DNA of 64,000 nt from Dermabacter sp. (GTDB lineage Bacteria > Actinomycetota > Actinomycetes > Actinomycetales > Dermabacteraceae): assembly GCA_030538475.1 (NCBI GenBank), contig JAUNTX010000004.1:248001-312000 (forward strand). Direction: 5' to 3'. Below the pieces are notes generated by a model. The model saw nothing but the letters and a program-made list of their open reading frames with translations. It was not told the origin of the DNA and searched no databases. A program made the position numbers and the translations under genes. Below are positions 1 to 9,058 of the stretch, one piece after another (within the stretch, counting starts at the first letter, position 1; each line of letters begins with the position of its first letter).

Positions 1-1227
1 ATGACCTGGGTGCTGTACGGCTATTCGATGGCGTTCGGCGATTCGCTGGGCGGGATCGTGGGCAACCCGCTCACCCACCTGGGCCTGAGCTTCAGCGGCG
101 ACGATCAGTCGCTGCTCGCCGATTCCGGCGTGCCGTTCTACGTGGCCGCGGGATTCCAGATGACCTTCGCGATTATTTCGTGCGCGATCATCTCCGGCGC
201 CATCGCCGATCGCGTCAAGATGCGCACGTGGGTGGTCTTCGTCATCGCCTGGCTCACCCTGGCCTACGCACCCATGGCGCACATGGTGTGGGGCGGCGGC
301 CTGCTGGGCGAAGACGGGATCTTCGCCTCCATCACCGCGCCCGTCGACTTCGCGGGCGGCACCGTGGTCCACATCAACGCGGGCGTCGCGGGCCTCGTGC
401 TGGCCCTCGTGGTCGGCAAGCGCCTCGGCTTCGGTGCGGGAGCGATGAAGCCGCACAACCTGCCGTTTGTCATGCTGGGCACGGCCCTGCTGTGGTTCGG
501 ATGGTTCGGTTTCAACGCGGGCAGCGCCGGTTCGGCCGACGACGTGGCGGGCCTCGCCTGGGTGAACACCACGGTGGCTGCGGCCGCCGCGATGTGCGGC
601 TGGGCCCTCACCGAGCGCCTCCGCGACCGGGCCGTGACCTCGCTGGGAGTCGCCTCGGGCTCGGTGGCGGGCCTCGTGGCCATCACCCCCGCCGCCGCGG
701 CCCTGACCCCCGTAACCTCGATTGCCGTCGGCGCCCTCGCGGGCGTGTGCTGCGCGCTGGCCGTGAGCCTGAAGTTCCGCTTCGGCTACGACGATTCGCT
801 CGACGTGGTGGGCGTGCACCTCGTGGGCGGCCTCGTGGGCACGATCCTCATAGGCGTATTCGCCACCGACGGCGGCCTGCTCTTTGGTGGGGGAGTGGAC
901 CTGCTTGTCGTCCAGACCCTCGTGGCGCTGTTCGCCGTCGTGTACTCCGGTCTCGTGACCCTCGTGATCGCCCTCGTCCTCAAATACACCCTGGGGTGGC
1001 GCGTGAGCGAGGCGGAAGAGAGGGCGGGCATCGACATCACCCGCCACGCGGAGACGGCGTACGACATGAGCACCACCCTCGCGGCCCGCCTCGAGCGCCG
1101 TCGGCCGCCCCGCATCACCCCGCACGCGCCGAGCGCGGCCCGCCTCGTCGGTGCGAGTTCCGCCGACGCGAGCCCCGCCTCCGCCACCCCCGCACCGCAC
1201 GCAGAACTGGAAGGAGCCGAGCGATGA
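1..1227 (+). CDS. amtB: Ammonium transporter AmtB, 5'-truncated by the window edge
   Basis: Integral membrane ammonium channel of the Amt/Mep/Rh family, which brings NH3/NH4+ into the cell. The visible 408 residues begin inside the protein, in a GYSMAFG segment typical of an early helix, so the true start lies upstream of base 1. Both pore histidines are visible, in GGTVVHINAG and VGVHLVGGLVG. The cytoplasmic tail keeps the family pattern GWRVSEAEERAGID that contacts PII, then adds a low-complexity Ala/Pro tail. The stop overlaps the glnB start as ATGA, so the two are translationally coupled; amtB-glnB pairing is the standard arrangement. Only the missing N-terminus is uncertain. Confidence 0.96.
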   Translation: MTWVLYGYSMAFGDSLGGIVGNPLTHLGLSFSGDDQSLLADSGVPFYVAAGFQMTFAIISCAIISGAIADRVKMRTWVVFVIAWLTLAYAPMAHMVWGGGLLGEDGIFASITAPVDFAGGTVVHINAGVAGLVLALVVGKRLGFGAGAMKPHNLPFVMLGTALLWFGWFGFNAGSAGSADDVAGLAWVNTTVAAAAAMCGWALTERLRDRAVTSLGVASGSVAGLVAITPAAAALTPVTSIAVGALAGVCCALAVSLKFRFGYDDSLDVVGVHLVGGLVGTILIGVFATDGGLLFGGGVDLLVVQTLVALFAVVYSGLVTLVIALVLKYTLGWRVSEAEERAGIDITRHAETAYDMSTTLAARLERRRPPRITPHAPSAARLVGASSADASPASATPAPHAELEGAER

Positions 1228-1565
1228 GACTCATCACCGCCGTTGTCCGCCCCGAGGCCATCGACGCCGTGACCGACGCTCTGCACCGTGCAGGAGTCAG
1301 CGGCCAGACCATTTCGGAAGTGGCCGGGTACGGGCGCCAGGGAGGGCACCACGAGGTGTACCGCGGCGTCGAGTACCACATCGACTCCATCCCGAAGCTT
1401 CGGATCGAGGTGCTCGTGCCCGCGGCAGCGGAGCAGCAGATCATCGACGCTATCGTCGAGGCGGCCCGCACCGGGCAGTACGGCGACGGCAAGGTGTGGT
1501 CCACTACGGTAGAGACCGTGGTGAGGGTCCGCACTGGCGAAACGGGAGTCGATGCCCTTCGATAG
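1224..1565 (+). CDS. glnB: Nitrogen regulatory protein PII (GlnB/GlnK)
   Basis: Trimeric PII signal protein that senses 2-oxoglutarate and ATP/ADP and blocks AmtB when nitrogen is plentiful. The 113-residue product is the usual length. The T-loop runs from about residue 36 to 55, with the GRQGGH segment and Tyr51 in VEYHID, the residue that is uridylylated or, in actinobacteria, adenylylated. The B-loop region TGQYGDGKVW (about 83-92) is intact. The ATG overlaps the amtB stop by four bases, and the 3' end overlaps glnD by 14 bases, so the three genes form one operon. The intact Tyr51 contrasts with the degenerate GlnD next door. By operon context it is best viewed as GlnK. Confidence 0.96.
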   Translation: MRLITAVVRPEAIDAVTDALHRAGVSGQTISEVAGYGRQGGHHEVYRGVEYHIDSIPKLRIEVLVPAAAEQQIIDAIVEAARTGQYGDGKVWSTTVETVVRVRTGETGVDALR

Positions 1566-4038
1566 CCCCGTTCACTCGGAGTTTTTTGGAACGTCCCCGA
1601 CGCTCGGCAGCGAGCGGCGGGGACTGTCCGCGCGCCGGATCGATCACACGCTCAACGTGGGGTTGCAGGCGCGCGGCGCCGGACCGGCCCGGCGCGACGA
1701 GCAGGCGCACCTCATCGACGCGTGGCTCCAGGACGCCTACCGGGGGATTCAGGCGCCGCCGTCGGGCATCGCGCTCGTGGCGCACGGCTCGCTCGGCCGC
1801 CGCGACCTGGGCCCCGTCTCCCGCATCGATATCGCCGTGCTCTGGGACGATACGGCCCGCCACCTCAGCTCCGTCCACGCCCCCGAGGACGGGCTCTACG
1901 ATCCGCAGACCATCGCGGGGCAGCTGTGGCACGCGCTGTGGGAAACCGGAACCTCCTTCGCCCACGCCACCTACTCCCTCGCCCAGTGCTCCCTCATGGC
2001 CTCGGTTGATCTGGCCGATGCCATCCCTCTGCTGGACCTCCGGTTCATCGCGGGCGATCCCGCCGTGGCCGAAGCGGCACGCTCGGCGATCCAGGATTCG
2101 TGGCGCACCGCGCTTCAGACCCGCCCAGCGGAGATTCAGGCGCTCTCCCTGGACCGCGGCCGCCCCTACCCGGCGCTCGCCCATTCGAGCGAACCGAACC
2201 TCATTCTGGATCGCGGCGGGCTGCGCGATGCCACCCTCATTCGCGCCGTCACGACGTACCTGCCCGCGGACTCGAGCTTCTCCCCGCACCCCCAGCACGC
2301 CCCCCGCCTCCGGGCGGCCACGACCCTGCTGCGCGATGTCCGCGATGCGCTCCAGGTGGTGCGCGGCTCCGGCACGGGGCGCCTCCTTGTGCGCGATCAG
2401 CAGGCGGTGGCCGGTCTGCTTGGCATCCTCGACGCCGACACCCTCATGCGCGAACTTGCTGATGCGGGACGCACGATCGCGTGGGAGCTTCGCCGGATCC
2501 TGCGCGTGGCCCGGACCCTTCACGGCGACCAGGTGCTCGCGAACCTGCCGCGGGACGCCACGTGGTTGCCGCCGTCCGCGCGCCTCACGGTGCGCCACGG
2601 CGCGCTCGATTCGCTGGATCCCGGCCCCGGCGATCTGGGTGTGATCGATGCCCTCGCGGCCCTGCGCTTCAGCGCCGAACTCGGCGTCGACCCCTCGCCG
2701 GAACTGCTCGTTCGCTTGCGCGCCTCCGGCCACGGACTCACTCTGCCGCTGACGGCGCCCGAGCGGGACATGCTCGTGGGCCTGCTCGCGGGCGAGCACC
2801 TGGCCGACGTGTGTGAAGCCCTCGAGGTGTATCGCGTGATCGACGCCTGGTGCCCGGCCTGGAACGAACGGCGCGCCTCTGCTCGCGGCACGGAAGGCCA
2901 GCGGTTCACGCCCGACTGGCACCTCGTTCAGACCGTGGTGCACGCCGCGAGCGTGGCCCGCGAGCGGGATCTCGCGCGGCCCGATCTGCTCCTGATCGCG
3001 GCCCTCGTGCACACGCTCGATCCCGCCGATGCCGAGGCCGTGGCCCGCGCCCTCGGATTCGAGGAGGAGGGTGCGCTCACCGTCGCGCTCGTGGCGCGCC
3101 ACCACCGGATGCTGCCCGAATACGCGTTCGCGCGGGACACGATGGAGGCGGCGACCGTGGCCCGGATCGCCGAGGCGTGCCGCTTCGATCACGACACGCT
3201 GGACCTGCTCGTGGCCCTCACCGAAGCCGAGGCGCGGGCCTCGGCGCCGTCGGCCCACTCCCCGTGGCGGGCCGAAACGCTCGCCTTCCTCGCGCGCAGC
3301 GTCCACGCCGTTATCGACGCCCGCAGGCCGTCCGGCTCTCGCGCATCGGGGGCGCCGGGAGAGCCCGATGCGGGGGCCCTCGCTGCGATGGGCGGGGTCC
3401 ACGCCCCGCTCGCGCGGCTCGCGCTCGACGGCGTGAGGACCACGGGGCTCGCGAGCGTGGTGATCGCGCCCGAGGCCGCGGCCGACGGCACCCGCAATCT
3501 CATCGTCGCGATGCCCGACCGTGGGCACTCGCTGCTGACGCTCGCGCACATGGCCGCCCAGTTCGGCATCGAACTCGTCTCGGGACAGCTCGAGGTCAAC
3601 AACCGGGTGGCGTTCTCCTCGTGGTGGGTGCGACCCCGCGGCGATGGTCTGCCCCACCCGTCGGTCATGCGGGAATACCTCGGCGCCCGCCTGGGCCTCG
3701 CCCCCGCGCGGGCACCGCGCGCCGCGAGACGCACCGGTCCCTCGCCGGAACCCTCCCGCGCCGCGGGCCCCGAGGCGCACGTGCGGGTCGTCGCCCGCGA
3801 GGGCGGGACCGGGCTCCAGGTGCTCCACGTCAATGCCGATAACCGGCCCCGGCTAGTCGGCGATATCGCGCAGGCCGTGGCGAGCTTTCCCGTGGTGCTG
3901 CACCGCGCCCACGTGCGTCGGCTGGAGTTCCGCGTCCTCTGCTCGCTGTACGTCAGTGATCGCCGCGGCGCGCCCGTGACGCCCGGCATGGTGCAACGCC
4001 TCACGGCGGCTGTGGAGCGGGCCGCGAGCCTTCGCTAA
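1552..4038 (+). CDS. glnD: GlnD-family PII-modifying protein with degenerate catalytic motifs
   Basis: GlnD normally adds and removes a nucleotide on PII using an N-terminal nucleotidyltransferase (NT) domain, an HD hydrolase domain and two C-terminal ACT domains. Length (828 aa), operon position and fold order match. The NT motif at residues 79-95 reads GSLGRRDLGPVSRIDIAVL: the first Asp of the usual S-D-x-D pair is Arg91 and only Asp93 remains. In the HD domain, the expected HD pair reads VHTLD (His487-Thr488), the following Gly-Asp-His-Ser loop is missing, and the first metal His aligns with Thr461. RHH near 516-518 is kept. ACT-like segments start near 630 and 754. ATG 1552 follows a GGGAG and overlaps glnB. 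Family membership is secure; activity is doubtful. Confidence 0.85.
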   Translation: MPFDSPVHSEFFGTSPTLGSERRGLSARRIDHTLNVGLQARGAGPARRDEQAHLIDAWLQDAYRGIQAPPSGIALVAHGSLGRRDLGPVSRIDIAVLWDDTARHLSSVHAPEDGLYDPQTIAGQLWHALWETGTSFAHATYSLAQCSLMASVDLADAIPLLDLRFIAGDPAVAEAARSAIQDSWRTALQTRPAEIQALSLDRGRPYPALAHSSEPNLILDRGGLRDATLIRAVTTYLPADSSFSPHPQHAPRLRAATTLLRDVRDALQVVRGSGTGRLLVRDQQAVAGLLGILDADTLMRELADAGRTIAWELRRILRVARTLHGDQVLANLPRDATWLPPSARLTVRHGALDSLDPGPGDLGVIDALAALRFSAELGVDPSPELLVRLRASGHGLTLPLTAPERDMLVGLLAGEHLADVCEALEVYRVIDAWCPAWNERRASARGTEGQRFTPDWHLVQTVVHAASVARERDLARPDLLLIAALVHTLDPADAEAVARALGFEEEGALTVALVARHHRMLPEYAFARDTMEAATVARIAEACRFDHDTLDLLVALTEAEARASAPSAHSPWRAETLAFLARSVHAVIDARRPSGSRASGAPGEPDAGALAAMGGVHAPLARLALDGVRTTGLASVVIAPEAAADGTRNLIVAMPDRGHSLLTLAHMAAQFGIELVSGQLEVNNRVAFSSWWVRPRGDGLPHPSVMREYLGARLGLAPARAPRAARRTGPSPEPSRAAGPEAHVRVVAREGGTGLQVLHVNADNRPRLVGDIAQAVASFPVVLHRAHVRRLEFRVLCSLYVSDRRGAPVTPGMVQRLTAAVERAASLR

Positions 4039-4052
4039 AATAGGGGAGCTTC

Positions 4053-4100
4053 GGCCTCTTCTGTGCGCCACCACTGGCGCACGCCGTCACAGCAGAGGCC
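4053..4100 (+). promoter_or_regulatory. Long stem-loop between glnD and ffh
   Basis: Outer arms GGCCTCT (4053-4059) and AGAGGCC (4094-4100) are extended by CTGTG/CACAG (4061-4065/4088-4092) across one mismatch. Inside sits a CGCCA-CCAC-TGGCG hairpin. A TTTTT run follows at 4111-4115, eleven bases downstream. It could end the amtB-glnB-glnD transcript or form the structured leader of ffh. It is not SRP RNA: the conserved tetraloop and asymmetric-loop sequences are absent. Confidence 0.5.
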
Positions 4101-4129
4101 GCACCTACCGTTTTTGGGGTCTGCCACTC

Positions 4130-5707
4130 GTGTTCAACAATCTGTCCGATCGCATAACGTCATCGCTCAAGGGCCTGCGCGGCCAGGGGCGCCTCACCGA
4201 GGCCGATGTCGACAAGACCGTGCGCGAGATCCGCCGCGCGCTGCTCGATGCCGACGTGGCCGTGAGCGTGGTGCGTGACTTCGCGGCGCGCGTGCGCGAA
4301 CGGGCGCTCGGCGAAGAGGTCTCGAAGGCACTGAACCCCGCCCAGCAGGTCGTGAAGATCGTGCACGCCGAACTCGTCGAGGTGCTCGGTGGCGCCACCG
4401 GGCAGCTCGAGTTCGCGAAGAGCCCGCCCACGGTCATCATGCTCGCGGGTCTCCAGGGTGCGGGTAAGACCACGCTCGCGGGCAAGCTCGCCAAGTACCT
4501 CAAGGACGAAGGCCACACGCCGCTGCTTGTGGCTTCCGACCTTCAGCGGCCGAACGCCGTCAACCAGCTGCAGATCGTGGGCGAGCGCGCGGGCGTCAAG
4601 GTGTTCGCCCCCGAGCCCGGCAACGGCGTGGGCGATCCGGTCGTGGTGGCCCTCGATGGTCTCGCCACGGCGCACGCCCAGCAGCACGATGTGGTCATCG
4701 TGGATACCGCGGGCCGCCTCGGTGTTGACGAAGAAATGATGCAGCAGGCGCGCGACATTCGCGATGCCGTGAACCCCCACAACACGCTGTTCGTGGTCGA
4801 TGCGATGATCGGTCAGGACGCCGCGCGCGTGGCCGAAGCGTTCCGCGACGGCGTGGGATTCACGGGCGTGGTGCTGTCCAAGCTCGACGGCGATGCACGC
4901 GGCGGCGCGGCACTGTCGATCACCGGCGTCACCGAACGCCCCATCCTCTTCGCCTCCACCGGCGAAGCGCTCTCCGACTTTGAGCGCTTCCACCCCGACC
5001 GCATGGCCAACCGCATCCTGGACATGGGCGATGTGCTCACGCTCATCGAGCAGGCCGAAAAGTCCATGGACCGGGCCGAAGCCGAAAAGATGGCCTCGAA
5101 GCTCGCCCAGGGCGAAGACTTCAACCTCAACGACTTCCTCGGCATGCTCGCGCAGATCAAGTCCATGGGCTCGATGAAGAAGATGCTCGGCATGATGCCG
5201 AACATGCGCCAGTACAAGGACGCGATCGATCAGTTCGACGACTCGATGATCACGCGCATCGAGGCGATGGTGCAGTCGATGACCCCGTACGAGCGGGCGA
5301 ACCCGAAGGAAATCAACGGGCAGCGCCGCGCGCGCATCGCGAAGGGCTCCGGCACGAGCGTGCAGGAAGTGAACCGCCTGCTCGATCAGTTCAAGCAGAT
5401 GCAGAAGATGATGGGCTCGGTGGGTCGCGGCATGGGCGGCATGGGCGGCGGCGTTCCCGGAGGCCCGGGCATGGGCTTTGGCAAGAAGTCCCGCGGCCGC
5501 ATGCAGGCGCCGGCCAAGAAGAAGAAATCCCGCTCCGGCAACCCGGCTAAGCGTGCCGCCGAAGAAAAGGCCTGGGCCGAGAAGGACGCGGGCAAGGGGA
5601 GCGCCTTTGGCGCGGGCGCCTTCGGTGGGGCCGACGCGGGCGCGGACCTGAACTCGATTGATCCCAGGCAGCTGCCGCCGGAGCTGCGCCAGATGCTCGG
5701 CAAGTAG
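4130..5707 (+). CDS. ffh: Signal recognition particle protein Ffh (SRP54 GTPase)
   Basis: GTPase that binds SRP RNA and the signal peptides of nascent membrane and secreted proteins and delivers ribosomes to FtsY. The 525 residues contain the N domain, a G domain with P-loop GLQGAGKTT near residue 107, the DTAGRLG motif and the TKLD-type KLDGD motif. A Met-rich M domain follows (MGSMKKMLGMMP and a long Met/Gly/Lys tail). Start GTG 4130 places the normal MFNNLSDR-like N-terminus at residue 1. The C-terminal basic Gly/Met/Ala extension of about 70 residues is somewhat long but common in actinobacteria. It heads the ffh-rpsP-KH-rimM-trmD block. Confidence 0.98.
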   Translation: MFNNLSDRITSSLKGLRGQGRLTEADVDKTVREIRRALLDADVAVSVVRDFAARVRERALGEEVSKALNPAQQVVKIVHAELVEVLGGATGQLEFAKSPPTVIMLAGLQGAGKTTLAGKLAKYLKDEGHTPLLVASDLQRPNAVNQLQIVGERAGVKVFAPEPGNGVGDPVVVALDGLATAHAQQHDVVIVDTAGRLGVDEEMMQQARDIRDAVNPHNTLFVVDAMIGQDAARVAEAFRDGVGFTGVVLSKLDGDARGGAALSITGVTERPILFASTGEALSDFERFHPDRMANRILDMGDVLTLIEQAEKSMDRAEAEKMASKLAQGEDFNLNDFLGMLAQIKSMGSMKKMLGMMPNMRQYKDAIDQFDDSMITRIEAMVQSMTPYERANPKEINGQRRARIAKGSGTSVQEVNRLLDQFKQMQKMMGSVGRGMGGMGGGVPGGPGMGFGKKSRGRMQAPAKKKKSRSGNPAKRAAEEKAWAEKDAGKGSAFGAGAFGGADAGADLNSIDPRQLPPELRQMLGK

Positions 5708-5790
5708 GGCGGTGTTTCGTCGTGCGCACCTCCTCCGCCGTCCCCTACGCCAACGTGATCCTGCGGTGCGGAGTTCCGTTCTGAGGCGTC

Positions 5791-5823
5791 GGGGCGTCGG
5801 GTGTGCCTCGGCGCACACGCCCC
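5791..5823 (+). terminator. Hairpin downstream of ffh
   Basis: GGGGC (5791-5795) and GTGTGC (5801-5806) pair with GCACAC (5813-5818) and GCCCC (5819-5823), around a 6-base loop and with a 5-base bulge. No T-run follows, so it is a terminator candidate of the U-less kind, placed just before the rpsP -10 element. Confidence 0.4.
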
Positions 5824-5850
5824 GGCCTGGTTCCCGGGCCCCGGCCCTGG

Positions 5851-5856
5851 CATAAT
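5851..5856 (+). promoter_or_regulatory. Candidate rpsP -10 element CATAAT
   Basis: CATAAT lies in the context TGGCATAATGA, very like the TGGCACAATGG upstream of rplS, and gives a leader of about 125 bases before the rpsP GTG. No convincing -35 hexamer is seen. The assignment rests on the -10 match and on position in the 281-base ffh-rpsP gap. Confidence 0.45.
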
Positions 5857-5988
5857 GATCCACTGTATGTGTGCGCTCGGAGCCCTCTACCCGACCGTGC
5901 ACGTCCAGCCGAAGAACGCGCGGATTCTGCATTCACCCCACGGATCCCGCCGCCTTCACCCACACGAAAAGCAAGGAGAGACAGCCAC

Positions 5989-6432
5989 GTGGCCGTCAAG
6001 ATTCGTCTGAAGCGCATGGGTAAGATCCGTGCACCGTACTACCGCATCGTCGTTGCCGATTCGCGCAAGAAGCGCGATGGCGCCGTCATCGAAGAGATCG
6101 GCAAGTACCACCCCACCGAGAACCCCTCGTTCATTGAGGTCACCTCGGACCGCGCCCAGTACTGGCTGAGCGTGGGCGCCCAGCCCACCGAGCAGGTGGC
6201 AGCGATCCTCAAGGTCACTGGCGACTGGCAGAAGTTCAAGGGTGAAGAGGGCGCCGAAGGCACCCTCAAGACCAAGGATGCCCCGGCCTCCGCCGCCGAT
6301 CTCATTTCCGAAGCTGACAAGGCCGCCGCCGCTAAGCGCGAGGAAGCCAAGAAGGCCAAGGAAAAGGCTGCTGCTGCCGACGAGGCTCCCGCCGCTGAGG
6401 ACGCCGCCGAAGAAGCCACCGAAGAGGCCTGA
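5989..6432 (+). CDS. rpsP: 30S ribosomal protein S16
   Basis: Small-subunit protein needed for 30S assembly. GTG 5989 sits behind AAGGAG and gives the conserved N-terminus [20 protein letters not shown] with the typical DSR and IGKYHP segments. The conserved S16 core ends at about residue 85-90. The remaining 55-60 residues are a low-complexity Ala/Lys/Glu tail (147 aa in total), a feature shared by actinobacterial S16 proteins. It is followed two bases later by the KH-domain gene, so the two are co-transcribed. Confidence 0.97.
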   Translation: MAVKIRLKRMGKIRAPYYRIVVADSRKKRDGAVIEEIGKYHPTENPSFIEVTSDRAQYWLSVGAQPTEQVAAILKVTGDWQKFKGEEGAEGTLKTKDAPASAADLISEADKAAAAKREEAKKAKEKAAAADEAPAAEDAAEEATEEA

Positions 6433-6434
6433 GC

Positions 6435-6677
6435 ATGAATGCTCGCACCGAAGCCCTGTCGCACCTCGTGAGCGGGATCGTCGATCACCCCGATGAGGTC
6501 CGCGTCAAGGAGAAGTCCACGCGCCGTGGCCCGCTCCTGGAAGTGCGCGTGCATCCCGAGGATCTGGGCCGCGTGATCGGCCGCTCCGGGCGCACCGCTC
6601 GCGCCCTGCGCACCGTCACCGCGGCACTGTCGGATGATGACATCCGCGTGGACATCGTGGATACCGACAAGCGCTAA
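6435..6677 (+). CDS. khpA: KH-domain RNA-binding protein (KhpA-like)
   Basis: Small single KH-domain protein of 80 residues found between rpsP and rimM in many Gram-positive genomes. The GxxG RNA-contact loop is visible in VIGRSGRTA at about residues 48-56, followed by the expected helix and the strand IRVDIVD. In Firmicutes its homologue KhpA partners with KhpB in RNA binding and cell-size control; whether that holds here is inference. The start ATG lies two bases after the rpsP stop, which indicates tight coupling. Confidence 0.92.
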   Translation: MNARTEALSHLVSGIVDHPDEVRVKEKSTRRGPLLEVRVHPEDLGRVIGRSGRTARALRTVTAALSDDDIRVDIVDTDKR

Positions 6678-6694
6678 CAGTGCTTCACGCCCTC

Positions 6695-6733
6695 AGTAAC
6701 GGCAGTCCTGCAGTGCGCGGGGCTGCCGTTACT
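6695..6733 (+). terminator. Perfect 11-bp inverted repeat between khpA and rimM
   Basis: AGTAACGGCAG (6695-6705) is perfectly complementary to CTGCCGTTACT (6723-6733) around a 17-base loop. No U-tract follows. It could attenuate or end transcription inside the ribosomal operon, or stabilise the 3' end of the rpsP-khpA message. Confidence 0.5.
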
Positions 6734-6792
6734 CATGCGCCCCCCTCCCGTGGGGGAGCGCGCGCAGCAATAACGACCCGGAAGGATCGGCA

Positions 6793-7380
6793 GTGAACGA
6801 CACGGTGACCGTGGTGATCGGCACGATAGGCAAGGCGCATGGGCTGAAGGGCGAAGTCTCCCTCATCCTGCGCACCGACATCCCCGAGGACCGCCTCTAC
6901 GAGGGGGCGAAACTCCAGCTGGATCTGACCGGCGCCGCCGCTCCCGAGCGCGTGGGCCTGAGCACCCTCACGGTGGCGGGCACGCGCACCCAGCAGGGCC
7001 GCTGGTACGTGAAGTTCGAGGAGGTGACGGGCCGCGACCTCGCGGACGCGCTGCGCGGCGCGGACCTCACCCTCGAGGTGGATCGCGAGGAGGAGTTCGA
7101 GGAGGACCCCGACGCCTGGTACCCGGCCGAACTGAAGGGCCTCGCGGTCATCACCGCGGCTGGGGACGTGCTCGGCGAGGTCGTCGACCTGCTGCACTAC
7201 CCCGCGCAGGACCAGCTGATCGTGCGCGCCAAGGATGGCCGACGCGTCATGCTTCCCTTCGTCGATGAACTGGTGCCCGAGGTGGACCTCGAGGCCGGCC
7301 ACGTCATCGCCGCCCCTCCCGGCGGGCTGTTCGACCCGGAAAACGCGGTATCCGAGCGCGACGAGCAGGGTGAGGGCTGA
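6793..7380 (+). CDS. rimM: Ribosome maturation factor RimM
   Basis: Factor that binds S19 and helps mature the 30S head and 16S rRNA 3' domain. The 195-residue protein starts at GTG 6793 after GGAAGG. It shows the N-terminal RimM barrel ([16 protein letters not shown]; then [21 protein letters not shown] near 70-90) and the C-terminal PRC-like barrel ([23 protein letters not shown]). It is followed five bases later by trmD, the classic pair. Confidence 0.96.
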   Translation: MNDTVTVVIGTIGKAHGLKGEVSLILRTDIPEDRLYEGAKLQLDLTGAAAPERVGLSTLTVAGTRTQQGRWYVKFEEVTGRDLADALRGADLTLEVDREEEFEEDPDAWYPAELKGLAVITAAGDVLGEVVDLLHYPAQDQLIVRAKDGRRVMLPFVDELVPEVDLEAGHVIAAPPGGLFDPENAVSERDEQGEG

Positions 7381-7385
7381 GGCCC

Positions 7386-8117
7386 GTGCGCATCGACGTC
7401 ATTACGATCTTCCCCGAGTACCTGGCGCCCCTCGAGCTGTCCCTCATGGGCAAGGCCCGGCGCGAGGGCCTCGTGGACCTGCGCGTGCACAACCTGCGGG
7501 ACTTCACGCACGACCGGCACCGCACCGTGGATGACACGCCCGTCGGCGGCGGCGCGGGCATGGTGATGAAGCCCGAGCCGTGGGCGGAGGCCTTCGCTCA
7601 CGTCCTCGCCTCGGGCGAGGGCACGCTCGCGCCCGACAGCGGCGCGCGTCCGCTCGTCATCTTCCCGAACCCCGCGGGGGAGCCCTTCAGCCAGGCGGCG
7701 GCCGACGAGCGCAGCCGCGAGCCGTGGCTCATTTTCGCGTGCGGGCGCTACGAGGGTATCGACGAGCGCGTGTACGAATACCTGGCCGACCAGGGGGTGC
7801 GCGTGGCCCTCAGCTCGCTCGGCGACTACGTGCTCAACGGGGGAGAAGTGGCCGTGATCGCGATGACGGAGGCGATTGTGCGCCTGATCCCCGGGGTGCT
7901 CGGCAACCCCGAATCGATCATCGAGGAGTCCCATTCGAGCGGCCTGCTCGAATACCCCCTCTACACGAAGCCCGCGGCGTGGACCTCGCCCGACGGTCGG
8001 GACCGCCCGGTCCCACCCATCCTGCTCAGCGGCGATCACGCGAAGATCGCCCAGTGGCGGCGCGAGGCCGCCCTCGAGCGGACCCGCGAGCGCCGCCCCG
8101 ACCTCCTGACCGACTGA
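7386..8117 (+). CDS. trmD: tRNA (guanine37-N1)-methyltransferase TrmD
   Basis: SPOUT-class methyltransferase that makes m1G37 in tRNAs reading CNN codons and prevents +1 frameshifting. GTG 7386 gives [13 protein letters not shown]. Conserved features include [11 protein letters not shown], the SAM-knot motifs [12 protein letters not shown] and [10 protein letters not shown], and the C-terminal [17 protein letters not shown] segment. At 243 aa it is full length. It closes the rpsP-khpA-rimM-trmD block. Confidence 0.98.
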   Translation: MRIDVITIFPEYLAPLELSLMGKARREGLVDLRVHNLRDFTHDRHRTVDDTPVGGGAGMVMKPEPWAEAFAHVLASGEGTLAPDSGARPLVIFPNPAGEPFSQAAADERSREPWLIFACGRYEGIDERVYEYLADQGVRVALSSLGDYVLNGGEVAVIAMTEAIVRLIPGVLGNPESIIEESHSSGLLEYPLYTKPAAWTSPDGRDRPVPPILLSGDHAKIAQWRREAALERTRERRPDLLTD

Positions 8118-8142
8118 CCTCCCTCTTCCTGAAAGGCCGCGC

Positions 8143-9048
8143 GTGACTCCCCTTCGCCGCCCGCTTGTTCGCCGCCCCGCCCCGCGAGTGGCGGCCGCCC
8201 TCGGAGCCGTCCTGCTCGCTGCCGGATGCGCGAGCCCCACGGCCGGTGGCCCGGGCGCCGACGGCGGGGCCACCACCGACGCGGGCGCCGCGACCGAAAC
8301 CGCCGATCCCGCCACCGAGCACGCGTGCCGAACCTTCTTCGGCGATCCCGATTACCTCGCACCCGAGAGCTTCGAGGTGCTCGCGATGGCCGCGAGCGTG
8401 CGCCAGGTGGGCGCCGAGGATCCGGCGTTCTTCACGAGCGTGAGCGGCACCATCGAGCAGACCTTCGCCGAGGCCTCGCCCGAGGTGCGGGAGGCCGCGA
8501 GCGGACTCGGCTCGTGGTTCACCGCCGAAAGTGCGAAGGGAGAGGGCGCCGACATGGAGGCGTTCGCCGCCGCCTACACCGGGGTGGCGAGCGCGTGCGC
8601 GCCGACCTCCGTGGCGGCGGCCTGGCACGTGGAGCCGGGGGCCGACGGCACGAAGCCCGCCGCGCTCGTGTGCGCCGAGATCGCGGTGCAGCCGCAGACC
8701 CTCTCCCATTTCCACAACGCCAACACCCTCACCTCCAACATGTTCGACCTCGTGGGCCTCGCCCCGCGCCAGGTTCGCCCGGCAGACATCGAGCAGATCA
8801 CCGCCACGAACGCGCTCCTGGAAACGCAGCGCGTGGCCGTGGATGACGACGGGGTGCGCGCCGCCATCGCCGAAGTGCAGCGGCCCTTCCAGGAGGCCAT
8901 CGATGGCGACCTGGCCTCGCCGGGACTGCGCGATCCCCTCGGCAGTCTTGGGGTGGCGTGCGATGCGGCGGGCTACAGCGGCGCGGTTGACGTACCCGCT
9001 CATGGAGAATCCGGCGATGAGGACGACGAGGGCGGCACCCTGCCCTGA
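8143..9048 (+). CDS. Predicted lipoprotein of unknown function
   Basis: 301-residue protein with a basic N-terminus, a hydrophobic stretch and a lipobox LLAAGC, so Cys28 is the predicted lipidated residue after cleavage by signal peptidase II. A Gly/Ala/Thr-rich linker (about 29-55) is followed by a mostly helical, acidic domain with four or more Cys residues (HACRTFF, SACAPTS, ALVCAEI, VACDAA), which could form disulfides outside the cell. I recognise no family. The GTG start lies 25 bases after trmD behind GAAAGG, and it ends 10 bases before the convergent MFS gene. It may act at the membrane face as a solute-binding or stalk protein, but nothing shows this directly. Confidence 0.75.
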   Translation: MTPLRRPLVRRPAPRVAAALGAVLLAAGCASPTAGGPGADGGATTDAGAATETADPATEHACRTFFGDPDYLAPESFEVLAMAASVRQVGAEDPAFFTSVSGTIEQTFAEASPEVREAASGLGSWFTAESAKGEGADMEAFAAAYTGVASACAPTSVAAAWHVEPGADGTKPAALVCAEIAVQPQTLSHFHNANTLTSNMFDLVGLAPRQVRPADIEQITATNALLETQRVAVDDDGVRAAIAEVQRPFQEAIDGDLASPGLRDPLGSLGVACDAAGYSGAVDVPAHGESGDEDDEGGTLP

Positions 9049-9058
9049 GCGCGGCGCT

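Noticed and set aside
4053-4115. SRP RNA (ffs) near ffh
   Set aside because: The stem lacks the conserved SRP tetraloop and Ffh-binding asymmetric loop.
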